From NCBI GenBank assembly GCA_937892015.1, contig CALAUY010000156.1, forward strand, positions 1 to 19,273: a stretch of DNA of 19,273 nucleotides. Direction: 5' to 3'. Made by a program: the position numbers and the translations under genes. Positions 1 to 6,924 of the stretch are shown piece by piece. Origin of the DNA: an uncultured Bacteroidales bacterium (lineage in GTDB: Bacteria; Bacteroidota; Bacteroidia; Bacteroidales; Paludibacteraceae). Position 1 is the stretch's first letter, and each line of letters begins with the position of its first letter. The notes under the pieces were generated by a model that was given only the letters and a program-made list of their open reading frames with translations, did no database searches and was not told the origin of the DNA.

Positions 1-860
1 CAACTGATCCAAAGCGTCTGCTCATTGGTGACGACGAGCACGGATGGGACGATGAGGGTGTGTTCAACCTCGAGGGCGGATGTTACGCGAAAGTGATTAA
101 CCTCTCTAAAGAGAACGAGCCCGACATCTACGGTGCTATCAAACGCAACGCGCTATTAGAGAACGTGACGGTTGACAAGGACGGTAAGATTGATTTCGCC
201 GACAAGAGCGTTACCGAGAACACCCGTGTAAGTTACCCCATCGAGCATATCGAGAAGATCGTGAAGAAAGTGAACGGCAAGAGTGCCGGTCCGGAGGCCA
301 AGAACGTCATCTTCCTCTCCGCCGATGCGTTCGGCGTACTGCCACCCGTGAGCATCCTTACGCCGGAACAGACTAAGTACTATTTCCTTAGCGGGTTCAC
401 GGCCAAACTGGCCGGAACTGAGCGTGGCATCACCGAGCCGACTCCTACTTTCTCCGCATGTTTCGGACAAGCGTTCCTCGAACTGCACCCGACTAAATAC
501 GCCGAGGAGCTCGTCAAGCGAATGGAGAAGAGTGGAGCAAAGGCTTATCTGGTCAACACCGGCTGGAACGGAACAGGCAAGCGCATCTCTATCCCCGACA
601 CACGTGGCATCATCGATGCCATCCTTGATGGTAGTATCCTCAAGGCTGAGACGAAGAAAATACCGTATTTCGACTTCGAGGTACCAACGGCACTGCCAAA
701 TGTCAACCCCGCAATCCTCGACCCGCGCGACACGTACGCCGATGCGAAGCAATGGGACGACAAGGCTAAAGATCTCGCCGGACGTTTCATCAAGAACTTC
801 GTCAAGTACGAGACCAACGAGGCGGGTAAGGCTCTCGTAGCAGCCGGACCGCAACTGTAA
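1..860 (+). CDS. pckA: Phosphoenolpyruvate carboxykinase (ATP), 3' part
   Basis: The 5' end lies outside the window; the reading frame is open from base 3 to the TAA at 858-860. The enzyme interconverts oxaloacetate plus ATP with PEP, CO2 and ADP in the cytoplasm. In succinate- or propionate-forming Bacteroidales it is thought to run mainly in the carboxylating, ATP-yielding direction. The visible N-terminal residues contain the ATP-PEPCK signature [16 protein letters not shown] followed by [11 protein letters not shown], which carries metal- and nucleotide-binding acidic residues. Further conserved blocks are [31 protein letters not shown] and the C-terminal NPRDTY-like segment (here DPRDTYAD). 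The P-loop (GLSGTGKTT type) must lie upstream. About 285 residues are present of the usual 535 or so. A terminator follows directly, so this is probably the last gene of its transcript. Confidence 0.97.
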   Translation, partial: TDPKRLLIGDDEHGWDDEGVFNLEGGCYAKVINLSKENEPDIYGAIKRNALLENVTVDKDGKIDFADKSVTENTRVSYPIEHIEKIVKKVNGKSAGPEAKNVIFLSADAFGVLPPVSILTPEQTKYYFLSGFTAKLAGTERGITEPTPTFSACFGQAFLELHPTKYAEELVKRMEKSGAKAYLVNTGWNGTGKRISIPDTRGIIDAILDGSILKAETKKIPYFDFEVPTALPNVNPAILDPRDTYADAKQWDDKAKDLAGRFIKNFVKYETNEAGKALVAAGPQL

Positions 861-876
861 GACTACTAACAAGCAA

Positions 877-914
877 CGGGCTCACTTAAGGTCAGTGAGC
901 CCGCTTTGCTTTTT
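877..914 (+). terminator. Rho-independent terminator after pckA
   Basis: A perfect 9-bp stem, CGGGCTCAC (877-885) with GTGAGCCCG (895-903), encloses a 9-base loop and is followed by a T-rich tract (905-914). It begins 16 bases after the pckA stop. It leaves only about 14 bases before the next ATG, so the downstream gene either depends on read-through or has a promoter overlapping this hairpin. I see no good TAnnTTTG box there. Confidence 0.85.
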
Positions 915-928
915 ACATACTTCATCAC

Positions 929-2773
929 ATGAGACAGCTTCAAGAAAAAGAAATAGCCGTTCTCGAGCAACAAGGTTGTACGGCCGAGGATTGGCGTAAG
1001 GTATTAGTAAGCAATGATTTTAAGCCCCAACATGTGCGCCGAGTCGATTTCTACGGGAACGTGGAGATGGGTGAGTTGCGTACAGATGTTGAGATAACCG
1101 AAGGATTCAGCAAACATTCGGGCATACGCAACGCCGTACTCCGCAACGTACGCATAGGCAACAACTGCCTCATCGAGAACGTGCGTAACTACATCAATAA
1201 CTGTTCCATCGGCGATAACTGCCTCATCAGCAATGTGGGCACGATAGAAACGACCGAGAACCCCGCATTCGGCGAGGGAAACATCATCTCCGTGCTCAAC
1301 GAGAACGGCGAGGGAAACGTGATGCTCTTCAGCGGACTCAACTCGCAAATAGCGGCACTGATGGTCCGTTACGAGCAAGATGCGCTCTTCACCCAAACCA
1401 TTCGTGGGCTCATTGAGCAGAATATCGAGCGACATAAAACCCATTCGGGCTTCATCGGCAATAACGTACGACTGACGAACACAACGCGCATCACCAACTG
1501 CCGTATATCCAACAACTGCGTGGTGGATGGGGCGGCCGAACTGACCGAGTGTACCCTCGTCAGTGTACCTGAGGCAGGCGTGAAAATCGGCACGGGAGTC
1601 ATCTGCAAAGACTCCGTCATATACGATGGTTCGGTCATCGGCAATAACGCCAAACTTGAGCACTGTTTTGTGGGCGAGGCGTGTCGTATATCCGATGGTT
1701 TTACGGCCGAGTCAAGCCTCTTCTTCGCCAATTGCGAGATGTTCAATGGCGAGGCTTGTGCCGCTTTCTGCGGACCTTTCTCGGTCAGTCACCACAAGAG
1801 TTCGCTTCTCATCGGTGGTATGTACAGTTTCTACAATGCCGGTTCGTCGACCAATTTCTCTAACCACGCCTACAAGATGGGTCCGCTGCACTGGGGCATA
1901 CTTGAGCGAGGTACGAAAACAGCCTCCGGCTCCTATATCCTCATGCCCGCCCAGATAGGCACGTTCTCCGTCTGTTTCGGCAAACTTATGTACCATCCCG
2001 ACACGCGCAAACTGCCGTTCTCTTACCTCGTTTCCAATGGAGAGGAGATGCTTCTTGTGCCCGGGCGTAATCTCACAACCGTCGGTCTCTACCGCGATAT
2101 CCGCAAGTGGCCCAAACGAGACAAAAGACCTGTGGGCGGCAAGAACAGTATCATCAATTTCGACTGGTTGTCACCCTTCTCCGTTGGTGGTATCGTCGTA
2201 GCCAAACGTACGCTCGAGGCTCTCTACAACGCCAGTGGAGATGTTCAGACATACAATTTCCACGATTATGTCATCAAGAACTCCTCTCTCAAGAAAGGTA
2301 TCAAATACTACGATATCGCGTTGCGTATCTACATTGGTGCCGTCATGAAGCGCCACAAGCTTGAGGTGCCCAAATCGAACGTCGGTACCGGCAAATGGAG
2401 CGACTTGAGCGGTATGTTGCTGCCACTCTCTGAGGAGCTGCGGATTGTTGAGGAGATCAAGTCCGGACAACTCGATTCGGTCGAGGCTGTTCGCGACGAA
2501 CTGGTACGTATTCACGACAACTACGCCGAGTACCGCTGGGCGTGGAGTCACCGACTCATCTGCGAGTATTACGGACTGAACGACATCACAGAAGCCGATG
2601 CCGAACGTATCAAGCAAGACTATATCCGGGCACGACGAGCGTGGATTGCCGAGATACGCAAAGATGCAGAGAAAGAGTACCACTTGGGCGATGTTAACGA
2701 GGGCGTTCTCCAAGATTTCATTCACCAACTTGATAGTGAAGTCGATTTCGAAACACTCAAGTACTACCTTTAA
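929..2773 (+). CDS. DUF4954 family left-handed beta-helix protein
   Basis: 614 residues, ATG start. Roughly residues 60-330 carry hexapeptide-like turns of a left-handed parallel beta-helix, the fold of UDP-GlcNAc acyltransferases and sugar nucleotidyltransferase tails. Examples are IGNNCLIENV, IGDNCLISNV, IGNNVRLTN, ISNNCVVDG and IGNNAKLEHCFVGEACRI. The length and order match the DUF4954 proteins common in Bacteroidota. The C-terminal third (about 480-614) is charged and helical and probably corresponds to the separate domain that usually follows DUF4954. The substrate is unknown; an acyl- or nucleotidyl-transferase-like role on sugar nucleotides is only an inference from the fold. No signal peptide or membrane segment is visible, so it is likely cytoplasmic. 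It follows pckA in the same direction but behind a terminator. The family call is firm; the function is not known. Confidence 0.9.
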   Translation: MRQLQEKEIAVLEQQGCTAEDWRKVLVSNDFKPQHVRRVDFYGNVEMGELRTDVEITEGFSKHSGIRNAVLRNVRIGNNCLIENVRNYINNCSIGDNCLISNVGTIETTENPAFGEGNIISVLNENGEGNVMLFSGLNSQIAALMVRYEQDALFTQTIRGLIEQNIERHKTHSGFIGNNVRLTNTTRITNCRISNNCVVDGAAELTECTLVSVPEAGVKIGTGVICKDSVIYDGSVIGNNAKLEHCFVGEACRISDGFTAESSLFFANCEMFNGEACAAFCGPFSVSHHKSSLLIGGMYSFYNAGSSTNFSNHAYKMGPLHWGILERGTKTASGSYILMPAQIGTFSVCFGKLMYHPDTRKLPFSYLVSNGEEMLLVPGRNLTTVGLYRDIRKWPKRDKRPVGGKNSIINFDWLSPFSVGGIVVAKRTLEALYNASGDVQTYNFHDYVIKNSSLKKGIKYYDIALRIYIGAVMKRHKLEVPKSNVGTGKWSDLSGMLLPLSEELRIVEEIKSGQLDSVEAVRDELVRIHDNYAEYRWAWSHRLICEYYGLNDITEADAERIKQDYIRARRAWIAEIRKDAEKEYHLGDVNEGVLQDFIHQLDSEVDFETLKYYL

Positions 2774-2785
2774 CTCCTTACCACC

Positions 2786-3131
2786 ATGACCATCGAAATC
2801 CCTGACGAGTCCCTCTACTTGACCACAAGTATCCACCATGGCCAGCGGCTCTAGTCCCTCGAGAAAGCCATCTCTGTGGCGAACTTCACCGCGCAAAAAG
2901 ATATGCACCTCATCTCCGCACTCACTGCGGTCGGATACGCTTTGCCTCATCTCCGCATCCTACACGGACACCCGCAGCATCGGTAGTTACCACACCAACG
3001 ACATTACCATCAAGCAACCCATGCTAAGTGTGCTGTTGTCGGGCACGTTGGACCAACTCCGTCCACGAGAAAAGTATGTGTTTCCCTGTGAGTTACAACT
3101 TGCCCTCCATTTTTTCCCGTTCCATTCCTGA
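2786..3131 (+). pseudogene. Eroded DUF3987-like mobile-element gene remnant
   Basis: The 2774-3271 gap has no intact gene. From ATG 2786 one frame reads MTIEIPDESLYL, meets TAG at 2852-2854, then continues in frame to 2986 with KDMHLISALTAVGYALPH. This resembles the DUF3987 segment where ERDVxLxxALTxLSxxLPN usually occurs. After a +1 shift near 2975 the next frame gives TNDITIKQPMLSVLLSGTLD, resembling the DUF3987 motif around PRLSVxLSGTPxQ, and ends with TGA at 3129-3131. The nucleotide-binding section normally lying between these two blocks is absent, which implies an internal deletion plus a stop and a frameshift. DUF3987 proteins are helicase/primase-like components common on Bacteroidota integrative elements and phages. 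Bases 3132-3271 show no recognisable remains. The family assignment is from memory of the motifs and is moderate. Confidence 0.5.
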
Positions 3132-3271
3132 AAGTTGCGGATTAGGGCTTTTTTCCGAACGATGAGGTGCGTATGGTCTGCCTCTATCAGCATGTGGCAG
3201 TTCGGTGTGGATGACGGCAAAAAAAAGACCGAATTACTGAAGTAGGCAAAGTAGGCATTACGTGTGGCGGG

Positions 3272-4168
3272 TTATTGGCGGTTAGCGGGATGGTAAAGGA
3301 GGATGGCGTTGCGGAGATCTTGGACGCTGACGTGGGTGTAAATCTCGGTAGTGGTGATGTCCTCGTGTCCGAGCAGTTGTTGAATGATTCGTAGGTCGGC
3401 CCCATTCTGAAGCAGATGTGTAGCGAACGAATGCCGGAGCGTGTGCGGCGAGACGGTTTTCTGTATGCCTGCTGCGGCACAGAGTCGCCTGATGATGGTG
3501 AAGATCATCGCCCGCGTCAGTTGGTGTCCGTTATGGTTAAGGAAAGCATAATCCTCGTGTCCGGGATTGATAGTCAGTCGGTTGCGGTCTTGCAGCCAGT
3601 AACCAAACTGCTCTTGTGCAACGGGTGAGATGGGTACGAGTCGTTGCTTACTGCCCTTGCCCTCAATGAGCATGTACCCCTCAGCGAGGTACATGTTCGA
3701 GAGTTTGAGTCCTACCAGTTCGCTGACGCGCAGTCCTGAGCCGTAAAGCATCTCGATGATGGCGCGGTTGCGTTGTCCTTCCGGTTTGCTAAGGTCGATG
3801 GCATCGATGATAGCATCTATCTCTTCCACGGTGAGCACGGTAGGGATGCGTTGGTCCATTTTGGGCATTTGCAGCAGTTCGGACGGGTCGCTGTCGATAT
3901 AATGGTTGTAGAGGAGGAATCGGTAGAACGAGTGTATGCCGGAAAGGATCCGCGACTGTGTGCGCGGATTGGTGCCTGCCTGTGCGAACGTGTCGTAAAC
4001 GAATGCTTGCAGGTCGTCGAAACCGGCATGCACAGGGTCTAACCCATGGGCTGCGCAGTAATCGCGCAACTTGCGGAGGTCCTGTTCGTAGGCCTGAACG
4101 CTGTTGTCCGAGAGCGATTTCTCGAGCTTCAAGTACGTGTGATATTGTCGGTAGAGGTTGTCGTTCAC
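3272..4168 (-). CDS. xerD: Tyrosine recombinase XerD/XerC type
   Basis: 298 residues, the usual XerC/D length. The N-terminal SAM-like DNA-binding domain covers about 1-100 and the catalytic domain about 110-298. All six catalytic positions are visible: R147 (GSGLRVSE), K171 (EGKGSKQR), H242 and R245 (PHTLRHSFATH), H268 (LLGHED) and the nucleophile Y277 (TTEIYTHV). These positions are within one or two residues of the E. coli XerD numbering I recall. It resolves chromosome dimers at dif with a partner recombinase. The start is GTG at 4168, overlapping the TGA of the upstream lipoprotein gene as GTGA, which argues for translational coupling and for this start. The length, the housekeeping neighbours and the absence of attachment sites favour the chromosomal XerD over an element integrase, despite the DUF3987 remnant next door. 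Confidence 0.92.
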   Translation of the reverse strand: MNDNLYRQYHTYLKLEKSLSDNSVQAYEQDLRKLRDYCAAHGLDPVHAGFDDLQAFVYDTFAQAGTNPRTQSRILSGIHSFYRFLLYNHYIDSDPSELLQMPKMDQRIPTVLTVEEIDAIIDAIDLSKPEGQRNRAIIEMLYGSGLRVSELVGLKLSNMYLAEGYMLIEGKGSKQRLVPISPVAQEQFGYWLQDRNRLTINPGHEDYAFLNHNGHQLTRAMIFTIIRRLCAAAGIQKTVSPHTLRHSFATHLLQNGADLRIIQQLLGHEDITTTEIYTHVSVQDLRNAILLYHPANRQ

Positions 4169-4707
4169 AGTGGTCGTTGGTAGTGGAGTGGTGCATGAAA
4201 AACGGCATGATAAGCCGTTTTCTGCGTGGTGACGAGTTGGATATCGATGTCGGTAGTGTCGCCCGTTTGGGTGATGATGAACTCGCCGTTAGTGAAGAGC
4301 GTGATGCTGCTTAATTGTCCGTCCTTGATGTCGAGCAGATAAGCCCCGTTGATATTCCCGTCGAAATCTTGCCCGGGGAGGAACGTGTCGGCACGTCCGG
4401 TGGAGTTGCAGACATACGTGACTCCGCCTTGCAACCGACTGTCGGTTGGCAGCGTGAAGACATCGGAGAAACAGAGATTATGCCCCGTACCCTCAATAAC
4501 CCCTTGTTCGTTGAGCGTCAATCCGGGCGAATAGAGGTCGAGCATATAGACGTTGCTCTCGATGCCCTCATCCGCATAATGTGCGCCATAACGGGTCACT
4601 TCGCCGTAGTTGTAGGTGTCAAGAGTAGGTGTGACGGGCACGGGTGTCGTGCTGCAAGCGACCACAAGCAGCGGAACAGTAAAGAGGAGATAGGATGTCC
4701 GTTTCAT
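4165..4707 (-). CDS. Small hypothetical lipoprotein between permease and xerD
   Basis: 180 residues from ATG 4707. A longer in-frame extension is possible but runs through the upstream permease gene. The chosen start is followed by a lipoprotein signal peptide, MKRTSYLLFTVPLLVVAC, with lipobox VVAC and lipidated C18, then a Thr/Pro-rich linker. The mature part (about residues 30-180) is rich in short beta-prone stretches with many Gly, Thr and Asp and no recognised catalytic motif. I do not recognise the family. It is probably anchored in the inner or outer membrane, facing the periplasm. Its ATG overlaps the permease stop as ATGA, and its TGA overlaps the xerD GTG start as GTGA, so the three genes are almost certainly cotranscribed and coupled. 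A link to the LolE-like permease is plausible from position only. Confidence 0.82.
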   Translation of the reverse strand: MKRTSYLLFTVPLLVVACSTTPVPVTPTLDTYNYGEVTRYGAHYADEGIESNVYMLDLYSPGLTLNEQGVIEGTGHNLCFSDVFTLPTDSRLQGGVTYVCNSTGRADTFLPGQDFDGNINGAYLLDIKDGQLSSITLFTNGEFIITQTGDTTDIDIQLVTTQKTAYHAVFHAPLHYQRPL

Positions 4708-5921
4708 GACTTTTTCAGTATTTGTCGAGTAGGTATATAGGCACTTAGATATCCGATGGCGAGCACGATGGCTGCTACGAGCACGATGTCGAGGGCTTGC
4801 ACCTGAACGGGATAGGCCGAGAGTACATAATCCGTTCCGTTTCCGAGTTTGAGTAGGCCGAAATGTTGCTGTAAGAGGCAGATGAGCAGTCCGAGCACCA
4901 ACCCGACGGTAGCTCCCAAAGCAGAGATGAGCCACCCCTCGTAGAGGAAGATGCGTCGGAGCATCTGCGGTGTAGCACCGAGGTTGCTCAGGGTGCGGGT
5001 ATCATCTTGTTTATCAATCATCAACATCGATAGTGCACCGATGATGTTGAACGTGGCTATGAGCAGGATAAACGCCAAGAGCAGGAGAGTCAGCAGTTTC
5101 TCTATCTTGGATATGCGGAAGAAATCGGCCTGTTGTTCGTATCGGTCGAGCACCACATAATCGGGTCCGAGTGTCTCGCGGACGAGTCGTTTGACTTTCT
5201 TGATGTTTGCCCCGTCCGTTAACGCCAGTTCCACGGCTGTAGCTTCAGTTGGGGCGTAGTCGAAGAGTTGCCGTGCCATATCGAGCGAGACAATCATGAC
5301 GTGGTCGTCGTACTGCAGCTGATCGACAGCGAACGTACCGGCGATGAACGTGGTGGCTTTGTTGAGGGAGGCATCGGGGCGCATGAGGTTGACGCGCCCT
5401 TTACGTTTGGGCGCATACACTTTCATCCCACCAACGAAATGTGGGTTGATGCCTATCTGTGCGGCCAGTCCGCGACCGAGCACACATCGCTCGAAAGCAC
5501 CGTCATAGACCGAATAGTAACCATCGTGGATGATGGAGTCGATGTGTGTGAGTTCCTGAAACCGGTCGCTCACGCCCTTGAGTTGTGCCGCCACTTGGTG
5601 GTCATTGTACTGCACGAGTGCCGTCTCTTCGATAGTCGGCGAGAAGATGCGGATGCAGTTAAGTTGTTGCAGCTCAACCATCTCAGGGCTATCGAGCCGG
5701 AAGAACTTACCTTGTGCGGGTTCGATGCGCAGTTCGGGGTCGAAATTAGAGAACATCTGCTCTACGACTCGACTGAATCCGTTCATCACGGACAGGACGC
5801 ACACGAGCGCAGCTGTAGCGACCATCACTCCGGCGGCACTGACGCCCGAAACGATATTGATGGCATTGTGGCTTTTCTTCGAGAAGAGGTAGCGCCACGC
5901 TATTTTGGTCTCTATCCGCAC
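4704..5921 (-). CDS. ABC transporter permease, FtsX/LolE-like
   Basis: 405 residues with the layout of the LolC/LolE/MacB-type permease family. One TM helix near 21-47 follows the conserved start RIETKIAWRYLFSKKSHNAI. A periplasmic domain spans about 50-265, and three TM helices lie at about 275-302 (ending SMLMIDKQDDTRTLSNLG, the cytoplasmic coupling region), 328-351 and 377-396. Family members extract outer-membrane-bound lipoproteins or transport lipids and peptides, energised by a separate ATPase; no ATPase gene is in this window. The start is GTG 5921, nine bases after the rbfA TAG; there is no better ATG nearby. The gene ends by overlapping the lipoprotein start (ATGA). The subfamily (LolE versus another FtsX-like exporter) cannot be fixed by reading alone. 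Confidence 0.9.
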   Translation of the reverse strand: MRIETKIAWRYLFSKKSHNAINIVSGVSAAGVMVATAALVCVLSVMNGFSRVVEQMFSNFDPELRIEPAQGKFFRLDSPEMVELQQLNCIRIFSPTIEETALVQYNDHQVAAQLKGVSDRFQELTHIDSIIHDGYYSVYDGAFERCVLGRGLAAQIGINPHFVGGMKVYAPKRKGRVNLMRPDASLNKATTFIAGTFAVDQLQYDDHVMIVSLDMARQLFDYAPTEATAVELALTDGANIKKVKRLVRETLGPDYVVLDRYEQQADFFRISKIEKLLTLLLLAFILLIATFNIIGALSMLMIDKQDDTRTLSNLGATPQMLRRIFLYEGWLISALGATVGLVLGLLICLLQQHFGLLKLGNGTDYVLSAYPVQVQALDIVLVAAIVLAIGYLSAYIPTRQILKKS

Positions 5922-5930
5922 GTTGCACCG

Positions 5931-6269
5931 CTAATTTTTCAGCAGTTGGTCGATGGCCTCCAGTTGGTCGAGCGTGGTGTCAAGATGGAAATGCAACTCG
6001 GGAATGATGCGTAACTGATTGTGTTCCAAGTTGCCGAGCTCGAACCGTATGGCCTTGATGTCGTCCTCTATCTTGGCGAGTATCTCTTGCGCGCGCGCAG
6101 TCGGGAAAATACTTAAGTACGCGTGCGCAATGCTCAAGTCAGGCGAGATCCTCACTTCACTGACCGAGATGAGCAGGTTGTTGCCATTTTTCTTTGCGTA
6201 ACGGACAAAGATGTCGCCCAAATCTTTCTGCATCAGACGGGCAATTTTTTGTTGTCTTGTGGCTTGCAT
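5931..6269 (-). CDS. rbfA: 30S ribosome-binding factor A
   Basis: 112 residues from ATG 6269. RbfA is a small KH-fold protein that binds immature 30S subunits and aids 16S rRNA 5'-end maturation. Visible family features are the N-terminal helix with RQQKIARLMQKDLGDIF, the central VSEVRISPDLSIAHAYLSIF strand-turn-strand, and the C-terminal RIIPELHFHLDTTLDQ followed by an Ile-Asp-rich helix. The length is normal. It lies downstream of rpmH and its terminator-like hairpin on the same strand and 9 bases upstream of the ABC permease. It is therefore either the head of the rbfA-permease-lipoprotein-xerD operon or is reached by read-through. Just upstream, the minus-strand box TTATTTTG is one mismatch from TAATTTTG but lacks a -33 TTG at the right distance, so I do not call it a promoter. 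Confidence 0.95.
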   Translation of the reverse strand: MQATRQQKIARLMQKDLGDIFVRYAKKNGNNLLISVSEVRISPDLSIAHAYLSIFPTARAQEILAKIEDDIKAIRFELGNLEHNQLRIIPELHFHLDTTLDQLEAIDQLLKN

Positions 6270-6290
6270 AACAGCTGTTCGTATTGTAGC

Positions 6291-6324
6291 AAAATAAGGG
6301 AAAGGAGACGAAGCTCTTTTCCCT
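6291..6324 (-). terminator. Hairpin between rpmH and rbfA, terminator-like
   Basis: An 11-bp stem with one G-T wobble pairs 6297-6307 with 6314-6324 around a 6-base loop. Read on the minus strand it is followed by TTATTTT (6297-6291). It lies 47 bases beyond the rpmH stop and 21 bases before the rbfA start. It could terminate or attenuate the rpmH transcript, reducing L34-linked read-through into the rbfA operon. Confidence 0.65.
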
Positions 6325-6371
6325 ATGGTGAAATATTTTCTAATCGAGGTTGCCCTATTCAGGGAGCGTCG

Positions 6372-6536
6372 TTAGAAGGAATATTTATGACGACCCTCGT
6401 CAGATACCGTCAGTTTTTTGCGGCCTTTCGCGCGACGTGCCGCCAAAACGCGGCGACCATTGGCAGTCATCATTCTCTCACGGAATCCGTGCTTGTTACG
6501 TCTCTTACGTTGCGATGGTTGAAATGTCCTTTTCAT
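6372..6536 (-). CDS. rpmH: 50S ribosomal protein L34
   Basis: A 54-residue gene found by reading the minus strand; it is below common ORF length cut-offs. It begins [20 protein letters not shown] and continues [20 protein letters not shown], the near-invariant L34 sequence, then a short [14 protein letters not shown] tail. L34 is an extremely basic component of the large ribosomal subunit. ATG is at 6536 and TAA at 6374-6372. A strong promoter-like element sits at 6662-6631, giving a leader of roughly 90 bases with a small GCCC/GGGC hairpin (6552-6562) about 20 bases upstream of the ATG. The usual neighbours dnaA, rnpA and yidC are not seen; here rpmH precedes rbfA. Confidence 0.97.
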   Translation of the reverse strand: MKRTFQPSQRKRRNKHGFRERMMTANGRRVLAARRAKGRKKLTVSDEGRHKYSF

Positions 6537-6884
6537 TTTTGTACTCTTTGTGCCCTGCGGGCGGTGTTATTATCTCGTAATACTTTTTTGTTTCGACCGA
6601 TACTGTTTGCTTTTTTCTCGAAAAAGCCTGCAAAATTACTGCTTTTTTTTCAATTGACCAAATATTTTGTCAAAAAAATGCGTTTTTCTTCGTTTTTTGC
6701 GCATTTTTTTCCGTATTTGTGCATTTTTCCCGTTCCAAAAGTTCCTTTTTGTGCACGCAGTGGTCGAGATGAGTGCTCTTCTGCCGCAAGTCTGCATTTG
6801 TACGCTTTCCGTTCGGGAAAAGAGCTTGTTTGGCGCAGAAAAAGGGGCAAAAAGGTGCTGTGAGTGCTTTTTTTAGGTAAAAAA
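6537..6884. other. AT-rich divergent intergenic region, no gene seen
   Basis: About 350 bases between rpmH (minus) and the plus-strand exopolysaccharide-type operon. The open frames crossing it are low-complexity, F/K-rich translations of T and A tracts with no family resemblance. The rpmH promoter (6631-6662) and leader occupy the left part and the operon promoter starts at the right edge. In between (6663-6884) I see homopolymer T/A tracts and no convincing hairpin, tRNA or riboswitch. Confidence 0.6.
6631..6662 (-). promoter_or_regulatory. rpmH promoter, Bacteroidota sigma-70 type
   Basis: On the minus strand TTTG (6662-6659) is followed by exactly 20 bases, then TAATTTTG (6638-6631), which fits the Bacteroidota -33/-7 pattern TTTG...TAnnTTTG. 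The spacer contains A8 and then GCAG just before the -7 box, as in the mutA promoter. The predicted transcript starts near 6625. Confidence 0.75.
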
Positions 6885-6916
6885 TTTGGTCATATCAAAA
6901 AAAAGTTGTACTTTTG
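6885..6916 (+). promoter_or_regulatory. Promoter of the HEAT-GT2-TPR operon
   Basis: TTTG (6885-6888), a 20-base spacer containing A8, then TACTTTTG (6909-6916). This is the same architecture as at rpmH and mutA. The predicted start of transcription is near 6921-6923, only a few bases before the ATG at 6925, so the transcript would be leaderless or nearly so. Confidence 0.75.
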
Positions 6917-6924
6917 CACTTGCA

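Noticed and set aside
156..872. 238-codon minus-strand frame
   Set aside because: It is a shadow of pckA, whose plus-strand motifs are unmistakable.
2838..3131. 97-codon plus-strand frame as an intact gene
   Set aside because: Only its last third resembles a protein family, and that similarity continues from a different frame upstream, so it is better read as a pseudogene remnant.
3272..4168. XerD-like gene as the integrase of a mobile element
   Set aside because: No flanking attachment repeats or cargo are seen; the length, motif spacing and translational coupling to the permease-lipoprotein genes fit housekeeping XerD.
4708..4935. In-frame N-terminal extension of the lipoprotein gene, starting at 4935
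   Set aside because: It is an Arg-rich, low-plausibility translation lying antiparallel-in-frame to nothing known and fully inside the permease gene; ATG 4707 gives a perfect lipoprotein signal and an ATGA overlap.
6123..6863. Long plus-strand frame of 246 codons
   Set aside because: It runs antisense through rbfA and rpmH and then through T-rich intergenic DNA; the translation is low-complexity. rpmH on the opposite strand explains the conserved part.
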